DNA from: Pseudomonas maioricensis | GTDB taxonomy: Bacteria; Pseudomonadota; Gammaproteobacteria; Pseudomonadales; Pseudomonadaceae | Direction of reading: 5' to 3' | Assembly (NCBI RefSeq): GCF_022790535.1 | Contig: NZ_LOHG01000016.1 | Location: 24,974-88,973 of the forward strand | Length of the DNA stretch: 64,000 bases | The notes under the pieces: model-generated | Database searches by the model: none | Told to the model about the DNA's origin: nothing | Seen by the model: only the letters and a program-made list of their open reading frames with translations | Program-made: the position numbers and the translations under genes | Shown here: positions 24,533 to 32,550 of the stretch, piece after piece | How the letters are laid out: every line of letters begins with the position of its first letter | How positions within the stretch are numbered: position 1 is the stretch's first letter

Positions 24533-25726
24533 ATGAACGCTTCAAACCCCACCCGTCTGCGCCCTCTCGCCGATACGTCGCCCGCCGCCATCGTCGCAGG
24601 CTTCATTGCCATGATGACGGGCTGCACCAGTTCGCTGGTGCTGATGTTCCAGGCTGGTCAGGCCGCGGGGCTCACCAGTGGGCAAATCTCTTCGTGGATC
24701 TGGGCATTATTCATGGGCATGGCCGTGTGCAGCATCGGCCTGTCCTTACGCTACAGAACACCCATCACCGTGGCATGGTCGACCCCCGGCGCAGCGCTGC
24801 TGATTACCAGCCTGGGCGGCGTGGCGTATCCCGAAGCGATCGGCGCCTTCATTACCTGCGCAGTTCTGGTGATCATCTGCGGCGTGACCGGCAGCTTTGA
24901 CCGGCTGGTAAAAAAGCTTCCGGCATCCCTTGCAGCGGCTTTACTGGCGGGCATTCTGTTCAAGATTGGCAGTGAAATCTTCGTCGCCGCCCAACACCGC
25001 ACCGCGCTGGTACTGGGCATGTTCTTTACCTATTTGCTGATCAAGCGGGTGTCACCACGCTACGCGGTGCTGGCCGCTCTGCTGGTGGGGACGGCACTGT
25101 CCGGATGGCTCGGCTTACTGGATTTCAGCGGTTTCAAACTTGAAGTGGCGATGCCCGTCTGGACCACGCCAGAGTTTTCCCTGGCGGCGACCGTCAGCAT
25201 TGGTATTCCGCTGTTTGTGGTCGCCATGACTTCGCAGAATATGCCGGGCGTCGCAGTGTTACGCGCTGATGGCTACCACGTGCCGGCCTCTCCGCTGATT
25301 TCTGCAACCGGCATCGCCTCACTGGTCCTGGCACCGTTCGGCTCCCACGGGATCAACCTCGCTGCTATCAGTGCAGCCATTTGCACCGGCGCCCACGCTC
25401 ACGAAGATCGTGACAAGCGTTACACCGCTGCAGTCTGGTGCGGAGTGTTCTACGCCATTGCCGGGATCTATGGCGCAGCGTTAGCCGCGCTGTTTGCCTC
25501 GTTTCCCAAGGAGCTGGTGTTGTCGATTGCCGCCCTTGCGCTGTTCGGCTCGATCATCAATGGCCTGACAGTCGCCATGAACGAACCCAAAGAGCGCGAA
25601 GCGGCACTGATCACCTTCATGGTGACCGCCTCGGGACTGACCCTGCTGTCCATTGGCTCTGCGTTCTGGGGGATTGTGGCGGGGGTTCTGACGTTGGTGA
25701 TCCTGAATGGGCGTTCACGCCGGTAG
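24533..25726 (+). CDS. Benzoate/H+ symporter, BenE family
   Basis: A 397-residue inner membrane transporter with about twelve spans. Family signs are AAIVAGFIAMMTGCTSSLVL at the start, TPGAALL and the helix-breaking SQNMPGVAVLRADGY near the middle. BenE-type carriers import benzoate; no ben or cat catabolic genes are in the window, so the natural substrate may differ. Start chosen for AAGGAT seven bases upstream. It lies downstream of MarR on the same strand after 221 bp. Confidence 0.87.
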   Translation: MNASNPTRLRPLADTSPAAIVAGFIAMMTGCTSSLVLMFQAGQAAGLTSGQISSWIWALFMGMAVCSIGLSLRYRTPITVAWSTPGAALLITSLGGVAYPEAIGAFITCAVLVIICGVTGSFDRLVKKLPASLAAALLAGILFKIGSEIFVAAQHRTALVLGMFFTYLLIKRVSPRYAVLAALLVGTALSGWLGLLDFSGFKLEVAMPVWTTPEFSLAATVSIGIPLFVVAMTSQNMPGVAVLRADGYHVPASPLISATGIASLVLAPFGSHGINLAAISAAICTGAHAHEDRDKRYTAAVWCGVFYAIAGIYGAALAALFASFPKELVLSIAALALFGSIINGLTVAMNEPKEREAALITFMVTASGLTLLSIGSAFWGIVAGVLTLVILNGRSRR

Positions 25727-25763
25727 AGGCAGGTAGAGGCCGGTCGCTTCGAATACATGCGAT

Positions 25764-25837
25764 CTGCAGGAGCTGCCAAAGGCTGCGATGGCGCTGCATC
25801 AGGCTAAGTGCTTCGCAGCCTTCGGCAGCTCCTACAG
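25764..25837. repeat. REP inverted pair
   Basis: Inverted copies of the GTAGGAGCTGCCGAAGGCTG element (left arm slightly degenerate) between the convergent BenE-like and chemoreceptor genes. Confidence 0.85.
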
Positions 25838-25858
25838 GCCGGCAAAAACCCAGTCACC

Positions 25859-27829
25859 CTACAACCTGAAATGCCCAACCATCCCTTTCAGTTCGGTTCC
25901 CAGCGACGCCAGCTCAATACTCGACGTCGCATTGCCTTGCATGGCCACAGCGGACTGATCGGCGCTCGCGCGAATGCTGGTGACGCTGCGGTTGATCTCT
26001 TCAGCCACTGAAGTCTGCTCTTGTGCCGCGGCTGCGATTTGCTGATTCATTTGCTGAATCATCGACACTGCCGACGCAATGCTGCCCAGTGCACTTTCGG
26101 TTTGCAGCACATCGCTGACCGCAAGTTTGACCAGCTCACCGCTGCTCTGGATCTGCGCCACGGAGGCGGACGCACCATTGCGAAGACTGCTCACGAGACG
26201 TTCGATTTCTTCGGTGGATTGCTGAGTACGTTTGGCCAGAGCCCGTACTTCATCGGCAACCACTGCAAAGCCTCTTCCCTGCTCACCCGCACGCGCAGCT
26301 TCGATGGCCGCGTTCAGTGCTAAAAGATTGGTCTGTTCGGCCACGCTTTTGATCACCCCCAGCACTGTGCCAATGTTCTGGATTTCAGCACTGAGGTTTT
26401 CAATACTGCTGCTCGCTGATGCCGACGAACTGGCCAGTTGCTCGATACGCTGCAGGCTCTGGCGTACCACGGTCTGACCGCTGGTAACTTTATCGTCGGC
26501 ACTCTGCGCAGCAAACGCCGCCTCCTCGGCATTACGGGCGACATCATGCACCGTTGCCGTCATTTGGTTCATGGCGGTCGCAACCTGGTCGGTCTCCTCC
26601 TGCTGACTACTGACTTCGCGATGGGTTTGCTCGGTCACGGCTGAAAGGGAATGCGCCGAGACGGCCAGTTGATGGATGCCTGCTTGCAGCCCCCTGACAA
26701 TACCGCTCAAACCAGCGCCCATCTGCTGCATGGCGAGCATTAACTGGCCGATCTCATCCCGACGCTGCACATCAATGCCACCGCTCAGATCACCTGCAGC
26801 AATACGTTGAGCAATGGCAATCACACTTCGCAGTGGCCGAACAATCAGGCGGGTGATCAACAGCGAAGCAATGACTCCTACCAACAAAGCAACCACCGAT
26901 GAACCGATAATCTGCAAGGTGTTGATGCCAAGCTGCGTCTGCATGGACTGATCTTCAGCAGCGTAGGCCTGTTTGACCTGCTCGACGACCTGCCTTGCAT
27001 TGGCTGCCAACTGCAACGAGACCTGCGCCTCGCTGGCAAGCAGATCGGTGTACTCGTTGAGCTTTTCGGTGAAGTTGACGATATGCGTGCTGACCTCCCC
27101 CAACACCGTCAGGTACCCCTCATCCTTGACCACCCCTTTGAGTTCTTCAGCCAGGGCCTTGGCCTCATCGGCCTGTTCGATCCGGCCGGTTTTAACCTCG
27201 TCACCCGAGCCTGTCTTGCGACTCTTGTCGAGGCGCACACGGGCCTCATCCATGGCCTGCATCATCAATCTGGAAACCTGACTGACCTGGTTGGCCTGCT
27301 CAATGAACTCCGAGCCCTGCTCGCCCTTCGAGTCCTTGAGCCCATAGGCCCCGTCATCTGCCAGTCCGGCCTGCAGGACATCTAAATTGTTGGCAACGCT
27401 TGATACCGACCAACTGGCCATTTCCAGAGCAATATCCTTGCTCTGGCTGATATCGACAAATTGATCGAAGGTCTTGCGGTAGGCAACCAGCGTCTGCTGA
27501 ACGTCGGTCATGCGCGACTCGCTGGCAGGGGACTGGCTTTTCAGTTGTTCGGCGAGTGCATTCAACTCATCGACGCCAGTGTGCAGTTGCTCAACCAACT
27601 TAGGGTCGCTATGCAACGCGTATTCCTGCTCAAGCAATCGAACCTTGAGCAGCCCGCTGTTCAGGGACGACATCTGCTTCAACCCATCGAAATGCACGCT
27701 GATACTTTTAAGCGACCAGACACCAATGGCCGCCACCAACGCGGTCAGGAGCAAAACCAGCGTAAAACCAACGCCAAGTTTTTTCGCCATTCCGAGGTTG
27801 GCTACGCGAGCTTGCACGGCCGAAATCAT
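25859..27829 (-). CDS. Methyl-accepting chemotaxis protein, HBM (McpS-like) sensor
   Basis: A 656-residue chemoreceptor read from the ATG at 27829 (MISAVQARVANLG), which has GGAG nine bases upstream; ATGs at 27838 and 27856 are alternatives. One membrane span near 20-40, an all-helical periplasmic sensor of about 240 residues (about 45-285), a second span near 300-325, a HAMP domain and a signalling domain with the hairpin tip EQTNLLALNAAIEAARAGEQ. A long all-helical sensor is the mark of the helical bimodular domain; McpS of P. putida binds TCA-cycle acids with it. The ligand here is unproven. It is a single gene. Confidence 0.88.
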   Translation of the reverse strand: MISAVQARVANLGMAKKLGVGFTLVLLLTALVAAIGVWSLKSISVHFDGLKQMSSLNSGLLKVRLLEQEYALHSDPKLVEQLHTGVDELNALAEQLKSQSPASESRMTDVQQTLVAYRKTFDQFVDISQSKDIALEMASWSVSSVANNLDVLQAGLADDGAYGLKDSKGEQGSEFIEQANQVSQVSRLMMQAMDEARVRLDKSRKTGSGDEVKTGRIEQADEAKALAEELKGVVKDEGYLTVLGEVSTHIVNFTEKLNEYTDLLASEAQVSLQLAANARQVVEQVKQAYAAEDQSMQTQLGINTLQIIGSSVVALLVGVIASLLITRLIVRPLRSVIAIAQRIAAGDLSGGIDVQRRDEIGQLMLAMQQMGAGLSGIVRGLQAGIHQLAVSAHSLSAVTEQTHREVSSQQEETDQVATAMNQMTATVHDVARNAEEAAFAAQSADDKVTSGQTVVRQSLQRIEQLASSSASASSSIENLSAEIQNIGTVLGVIKSVAEQTNLLALNAAIEAARAGEQGRGFAVVADEVRALAKRTQQSTEEIERLVSSLRNGASASVAQIQSSGELVKLAVSDVLQTESALGSIASAVSMIQQMNQQIAAAAQEQTSVAEEINRSVTSIRASADQSAVAMQGNATSSIELASLGTELKGMVGHFRL

Positions 27830-28139
27830 AGCGCTCATCTCCGTTCGATCACTCAAAGCGTGAAGGCCACTGAATCAGTACCTTTTCATCACGTCATTCA
27901 ATAATCGTGCAGATTCGCAACGGCTTCAGGGATGTACAAGAGATTGACGCCGAGATAATGGCTAATAGCTATGCCGGAGTCGTTTTCAGGATGGATTCGG
28001 CACACGACGCTGACCACACCCAGTCCACGACACTGAAATTTTCAGCTAAACCAGCTCGACTGCACTGCTCGAACGCCTGATAAAAGCCCGATTTGAAGCA
28101 ATGACCAGGGTTCGAGCGCTGAACATGTGCAAGGCAGGT

Positions 28140-29072
28140 TCAGCGAGTGGCAGCACCTACTTGCAAGGTACCGGCATCCGCATCAAGGGTGGCTTCAACG
28201 CCCAATGGTACTGCGTAATTGACGGCGTCATGACCGATGGAAAGGCCACCCAGTACAGGAATGCCCAGATCGCCAAGTCGTTCCATCAATACGCTTGAAT
28301 GGGTGATCGAGCCTGTAGACCCCTTTGGCTCACTGAACTGACCTACAGCGATACCCGCCAGGCCCTCTAAAGCGCCGCTGTTAAGCAGGTGGGTAAGCAA
28401 GCGGTCGACGCGATAGGCCGCTTCGCTCACATCCTCGATCAACAGAATGGCGCCGTTCAGATCCGGCATGTAATCGGTGCCCACGCTGCTGCTCAGGATG
28501 CTCAGATTGCCGCCCAGCAATACGCCGCGGGCGCTGCCCCGGGTACGCACATCAAAAGTGGCTTCGGCTGGACTGGCTGTCACCAGAACCGGTTCGGTGC
28601 TCATGGTCGCGTGCCGCAGGCCACTGACGAACACGCCTCCCCGCTCCAGCTGGCTGGCCACCGGGCCATGAATGGTTGCCAGTCGGGCATGCTCCCAGAG
28701 CGCCCCGTGAAAAGCCGTGATGTCGGAAAACCCGATTACCAGTTTTGGATCACGCCGCACTGCATCGAAGTCCAGATGCCTAACGATACGTTGTGCGCCA
28801 TAGCCACCACGATTGCAGAATATTGCACGAATTTCCGGGTCAGCCAGCGCTGCGTTGAAGTCAGCAAGCCGATGTTCATCTGTCCCGGCATAAAAGGAAT
28901 GAGTGTCCAGTGCGTGAGGGTAGATTCGAGGTTTGAGCCCCCAACCTTTAAGAACCTCAACCGCACTTTCGACCTTCCCTGCCGCGACCGGACCAGCCGG
29001 TGAAACCAGAGCGACCGCATCTCCAGGGCGCAGGACGTTCGGGTAAAGGGTAGGCATACAGATGGAAGACAT
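28140..29072 (-). CDS. LD-carboxypeptidase, family S66
   Basis: A 310-residue Ser-Glu-His peptidase. The nucleophile is in IGFSDITAFHGAL, the acid in LLIEDVSEAAYRVDR and the His in GLSIGHDAVNYAVPLG; the N-terminal LRPGDAVALVSPAGP is typical. LdcA trims the terminal D-Ala from tetrapeptides during cell-wall recycling in the cytosol; MccF relatives cleave microcin C. LdcA is the more likely role since no microcin genes are near. Start may be 29072 or the Met five codons later; neither has a strong ribosome site. Confidence 0.88.
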   Translation of the reverse strand: MSSICMPTLYPNVLRPGDAVALVSPAGPVAAGKVESAVEVLKGWGLKPRIYPHALDTHSFYAGTDEHRLADFNAALADPEIRAIFCNRGGYGAQRIVRHLDFDAVRRDPKLVIGFSDITAFHGALWEHARLATIHGPVASQLERGGVFVSGLRHATMSTEPVLVTASPAEATFDVRTRGSARGVLLGGNLSILSSSVGTDYMPDLNGAILLIEDVSEAAYRVDRLLTHLLNSGALEGLAGIAVGQFSEPKGSTGSITHSSVLMERLGDLGIPVLGGLSIGHDAVNYAVPLGVEATLDADAGTLQVGAATR

Positions 29073-29257
29073 TACGGCAACTCAAGTTTCAGGCAATGCG
29101 AGTAATGTAGATCAGTCTGGGCTATTGATCTACCTGCATAACTATTTACCCTGGAATATCGATCGTGTTGTCATCCCTCTGCACACCGGCGGTGGTGAGC
29201 CTCCCCTCAAGCTTTATTCAGCACTTACCGCTCAAGCAGCTCATCCTGTATCGCCAA

Positions 29258-29752
29258 CTATCGCTTTATAACCTTAGTGCAGACTTCTGTGCCTCGCCCA
29301 CCGGGTCCTTTCCCCTCTTTCGAAGTACGCATGTAATCCGGCAGATAATAAGACTTGTGTAACGTTGTAATGTAATTTCCGCCTGAATCCTGATCATGGC
29401 TAATCAGTGCCAGACCGACGCCACGATCCGTGGGTGCCTGTTTGCTGTCGTTGGCAAAATACATCGCCAGGGATTGACGCTGTGCTGCGGCATAGCCCGA
29501 GAACGTTGAGGCATGCCCATCGATATCGACGTCCAGCTTGAACTGATAAGCGCCAAAGCCCTGCTGAAAATGACTGGCCTGCTCGTCCAGCTTTAACGTC
29601 AAGGCGCCTTTAAAGGCGCCGTCATGGCTATCGAACCCTGTGCAGGTATAGTCACCGGAGATATGCAGAGGATCTGCAGGATTAGCGACTGCCTGAGCAG
29701 CGAACGAAACAGCCATGACCAGTGCGGCAAGAGAGCTTATTGTCTTCTTCAA
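29258..29752 (-). CDS. Exported hypothetical protein
   Basis: A 164-residue protein with a clear signal peptide (MKKTISSLAALVMAVSF..., cleavage after AVA near 23). The start is TTG, with GGAG seven bases upstream and no ATG in frame. The mature part is beta-rich, with YTCTGFDSHDGAFKG, and has two Cys (near 38 and 159) that could form a disulfide. It is probably periplasmic. No family recognised. Single gene, no partners within 180 bp. Confidence 0.7.
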   Translation of the reverse strand: MKKTISSLAALVMAVSFAAQAVANPADPLHISGDYTCTGFDSHDGAFKGALTLKLDEQASHFQQGFGAYQFKLDVDIDGHASTFSGYAAAQRQSLAMYFANDSKQAPTDRGVGLALISHDQDSGGNYITTLHKSYYLPDYMRTSKEGKGPGGRGTEVCTKVIKR

Positions 29753-30075
29753 TGTATGACTCCATTTGAAATAGTGCGCCCCTCACTCGGGGAGCGGCAC
29801 TTTTCCATAAATGAAGAGGTCACAACACCCTGCAATACCACGCAAATCTTACTGCACATTTCTAAACGGCTATTTAGTCATACTTGCATACACACCCGTA
29901 AAAACTTACACATTAATCACACCGGAATTACCTGCCACGCTTGAAAAAACGGAGCCTTTTATATAAGGCGCCTCATCATCGAACTGGATCGAATCGTATT
30001 CGCAAGCTGATCTTCACTTGCCGGGCATCGACTCAGAGACTTCAATAAACGTTTAACCTCTCACAAGGAGCTGCC
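29753..30075. other. Divergent intergenic region
   Basis: 323 bp, AT-rich for this genome. A short hairpin GCCTT-N6-AAGGC lies at 29954-29969 with a TATATA sequence in its loop, possibly part of a promoter for the reductase gene. No gene seen. Confidence 0.4.
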
Positions 30076-31080
30076 ATGAGCACCCAGACTAACCGCCAAT
30101 TCCTGCTAGCAAAACGCCCGGTCGGCGAGGCGAGCCGCGAAGACTTCACCTATCAGGAAGTACCGGTCGGCGAACTGAACAGTGGGCAGATTCTGGTCAG
30201 AAATCACTATCTGTCGCTGGACCCTGCAATGCGCGGCTGGATGAATGAAGGCAAGTCGTACATTGCTCCAGTCGGGTTGGGCGAAGTGATGCGGGCGCTG
30301 GGCGTGGGCGAAGTTGTTGGCTCGCAAAATGATCAGTTCGCCGTGGGTGATTTTGTCCAGGGTGCACTGGGTGTTCAGGATTACTTCCTGGGTGAGCCCA
30401 AAGGCTTCTACAAGGTAGACCCGAACCTTGCCCCGCTGCCCCGTTATCTCTCCGCTCTGGGCATGACCGGCATGACCGCCTATTTCGCCCTGCTGGATGT
30501 CGGCGCGCCGCAAAGTGGCGACACTGTAGTGATATCCGGTGCTGCGGGCGCAGTAGGCAGTGTGGCCGGGCAAATCGCCAAATTGAAAGGCTGCCGCGTC
30601 ATCGGTATCGCGGGCGGGAAGCAGAAATGTGAATCACTGATCAATGAACTGGGATTCGATGGGGTTATCGATTACAAGAGCGAAGATGTACTGGCAGGGT
30701 TGAAGCGTGAATGCCCCAATGGCGTGAGCGTTTACTTCGACAACGTGGGTGGCGACATCCTTGATGCGGTGCTCAGCCGCCTGGCACCCAAGGCGCGGGT
30801 CGTGATCTGTGGCGCAATCAGCCAGTACAACAACACATCGCCGGTCAAGGGACCCAGCAATTACCTGTCGCTACTGGTCAACAGGGCTCGCATGGAGGGC
30901 TTCGTGGTCATGGATTACGCGAGCAAGTTCGCCGCTGCAGGCCAGGAGATGGCCGGATGGATGGCCCAGGGCAAACTCAAGAGTCGTGAAGACATCGTTG
31001 ACGGACTGGAAACCTTCCCCGAAACATTGCAGAGGCTGTTCAAGGGGGAGAATTTCGGGAAGTTGGTGTTGAAGGTTTAG
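30076..31080 (+). CDS. NADP-dependent medium-chain oxidoreductase (CurA-like)
   Basis: A 334-residue zinc-free MDR-family enzyme. The nucleotide-binding loop is SGAAGAVGSVAGQIAK near 155-170, and the start MSTQTNRQFLLAKRPVGE with the segment LSLDPAMRGWM is that of the CurA/prostaglandin reductase group. These reduce alpha,beta-unsaturated ketones and aldehydes with NADPH; curcumin is the substrate of E. coli CurA. No zinc-binding Cys cluster is present. AAGGAG precedes the ATG. Single gene, followed by a REP pair. Confidence 0.9.
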   Translation: MSTQTNRQFLLAKRPVGEASREDFTYQEVPVGELNSGQILVRNHYLSLDPAMRGWMNEGKSYIAPVGLGEVMRALGVGEVVGSQNDQFAVGDFVQGALGVQDYFLGEPKGFYKVDPNLAPLPRYLSALGMTGMTAYFALLDVGAPQSGDTVVISGAAGAVGSVAGQIAKLKGCRVIGIAGGKQKCESLINELGFDGVIDYKSEDVLAGLKRECPNGVSVYFDNVGGDILDAVLSRLAPKARVVICGAISQYNNTSPVKGPSNYLSLLVNRARMEGFVVMDYASKFAAAGQEMAGWMAQGKLKSREDIVDGLETFPETLQRLFKGENFGKLVLKV

Positions 31081-31114
31081 TCTTGGAGTAAGCAACTCGT
31101 TGCCATAACTCAAT

Positions 31115-31188
31115 CTGTAGGAGCTGCCGGAGGCTGCGAAAGCATTCTGCCTGACTCACCGCATCGCAGCCTTCGGCAGCTCCTACAG
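31115..31188. repeat. REP inverted pair
   Basis: Inverted copies of the GTAGGAGCTGCCGAAGGCTG element between convergent genes. Confidence 0.85.
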
Positions 31189-31210
31189 ATCTGCGTGATG
31201 GAGCAAGTCC

Positions 31211-32377
31211 CTACTGCGCCTGCAATACTTCATCCGCTTTGCCACCTGCATCCTGGATCACCAAGTGAATGAAATGCAGTTTGGTGATCACCGCAGGGGG
31301 CAGAATGAACGGGTAGAAGTCCGGCTGGCCCATGCTGCGTGACAGTTCGTTCAGCATGCCCGCCAATTCGATCCAGGCGTTGACGAACGACAGGAAGGCC
31401 GGTCCGCCGGGGTGCTGAGGGTCGTAGAGTGTCTCCAGCGGAAACGGCTGATAATCCAGGTCCATATCGCGGGCGCTCATGCCAAAACCCAGTGCCGTAT
31501 CGACCGCATCCATCATGTGCAGGTAATGTGCCCAGGTTTCAGCCCAGTCTTCCCACGGATGCATGGTGGCATAGGCACTGACGAAATTTTGCTGCCAGTC
31601 GGCAGGCGCTCCGTGCTGATAGTGATGATCCAGCGCTTCGGCATAGCTGGCGCGTTCATCGCCGAACAGGTTGCGATACCCATCCTGCCACCACGTATTC
31701 GCGATCAAGCGATCCCAATAGTAGTGCCCTACTTCATGGCGGAAATGCCCAAGCAGGGTTCGATACGGCTCGTGCATTTGCACACGAATTTTCTCGCGAT
31801 GGGCGTCGTCCGCCTCTTTGATATCCAGGGTGATCAGGCCATTGGCGTGGCCCGTGGTAGGCGCCTTGCCTTCCAGATCGATACCCAGAAATTCAAAGGC
31901 CAGTCCACGCTCTTCATCCTGGGTCTTGGGAACGACTTTCAGTCCGAGAGAGATCAACTGCGCAACCAGTCGGCGCTTGGCCGTTTCTACCTTGCACCAA
32001 CGCTCGCCGTTTTCCGGGATCGACAAATCTGGAATGGTTCGGTTGAGGCTACAGGCGATGCAGAATTCGCCGCTATCGTACGCAGGAAACAGCCAGTTGC
32101 AGGCAGCAGGGGTATCGAGGTTGGCGCAACGCCGATACAGCCCGGCTCCGGGTTCGTCACTCAACCGCCAGGTGTCTTGATCGGGACCGGGTTCAAGGGC
32201 AGCAATTCGCCCCTGCTCCGGAAGGTAACCCAGCGCAGCCGAGCAGGCCAGGCACCGGGTATTGGGAAAGAATACTGACTGACCACACTGACATTGCCAG
32301 ACCTTGCTATTACGCCGGGTTTCGCCAACGAAGGGTGCAGCAATGCGAGAACTGAGCTGTTCGAAAAACCGGTACAT
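31211..32377 (-). CDS. Putative zinc metallopeptidase with N-terminal zinc ribbon
   Basis: A 388-residue cytosolic protein of the zinc_ribbon_10/Peptidase_Mx type. Four Cys pairs near the N-terminus (CQC then CLAC, later CIAC) form zinc-binding knuckles; the catalytic site is FRHEVGHYYWD near 235 with an Asp/Glu further on (WEDWAETWAHYLH). Such proteins are predicted metalloproteases with no known substrate. The start at 32377 (MYRFFEQLSS) has AGGAG six bases upstream and replaces a longer frame. Single gene between two REP pairs. Confidence 0.83.
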   Translation of the reverse strand: MYRFFEQLSSRIAAPFVGETRRNSKVWQCQCGQSVFFPNTRCLACSAALGYLPEQGRIAALEPGPDQDTWRLSDEPGAGLYRRCANLDTPAACNWLFPAYDSGEFCIACSLNRTIPDLSIPENGERWCKVETAKRRLVAQLISLGLKVVPKTQDEERGLAFEFLGIDLEGKAPTTGHANGLITLDIKEADDAHREKIRVQMHEPYRTLLGHFRHEVGHYYWDRLIANTWWQDGYRNLFGDERASYAEALDHHYQHGAPADWQQNFVSAYATMHPWEDWAETWAHYLHMMDAVDTALGFGMSARDMDLDYQPFPLETLYDPQHPGGPAFLSFVNAWIELAGMLNELSRSMGQPDFYPFILPPAVITKLHFIHLVIQDAGGKADEVLQAQ

Positions 32378-32458
32378 GGCGATCTCCTGGTGGGCCAGCA
32401 TGCACTAGATCATCGCCGGTTGCCGTCGTTCCGTTGCACCTGATGAAGCACAAGACCC

Positions 32459-32543
32459 GGTAGGAGCGAATTCATTCGCGAGGCGGTTTGTCAGAGGCGG
32501 GCATCTTTCAGGCTGACCGCCTCGCCAATAAGTTGGCTCCTAC
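32459..32543. repeat. REP inverted pair, third sequence class
   Basis: Inverted arms of a GGTAGGAGCGAATTCATTCG element (right arm diverged: CCAATAAGTTGGCTCCTAC), just after the ligA stop. Confidence 0.75.
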
Positions 32544-32550
32544 GTAAAGG

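Noticed and set aside
25859..28139. FliA promoter before the HBM chemoreceptor
   Set aside because: Scanning the minus strand upstream of 27829 gave no GCCGATAA-like box at proper spacing from a TAAAGTTT-like box.
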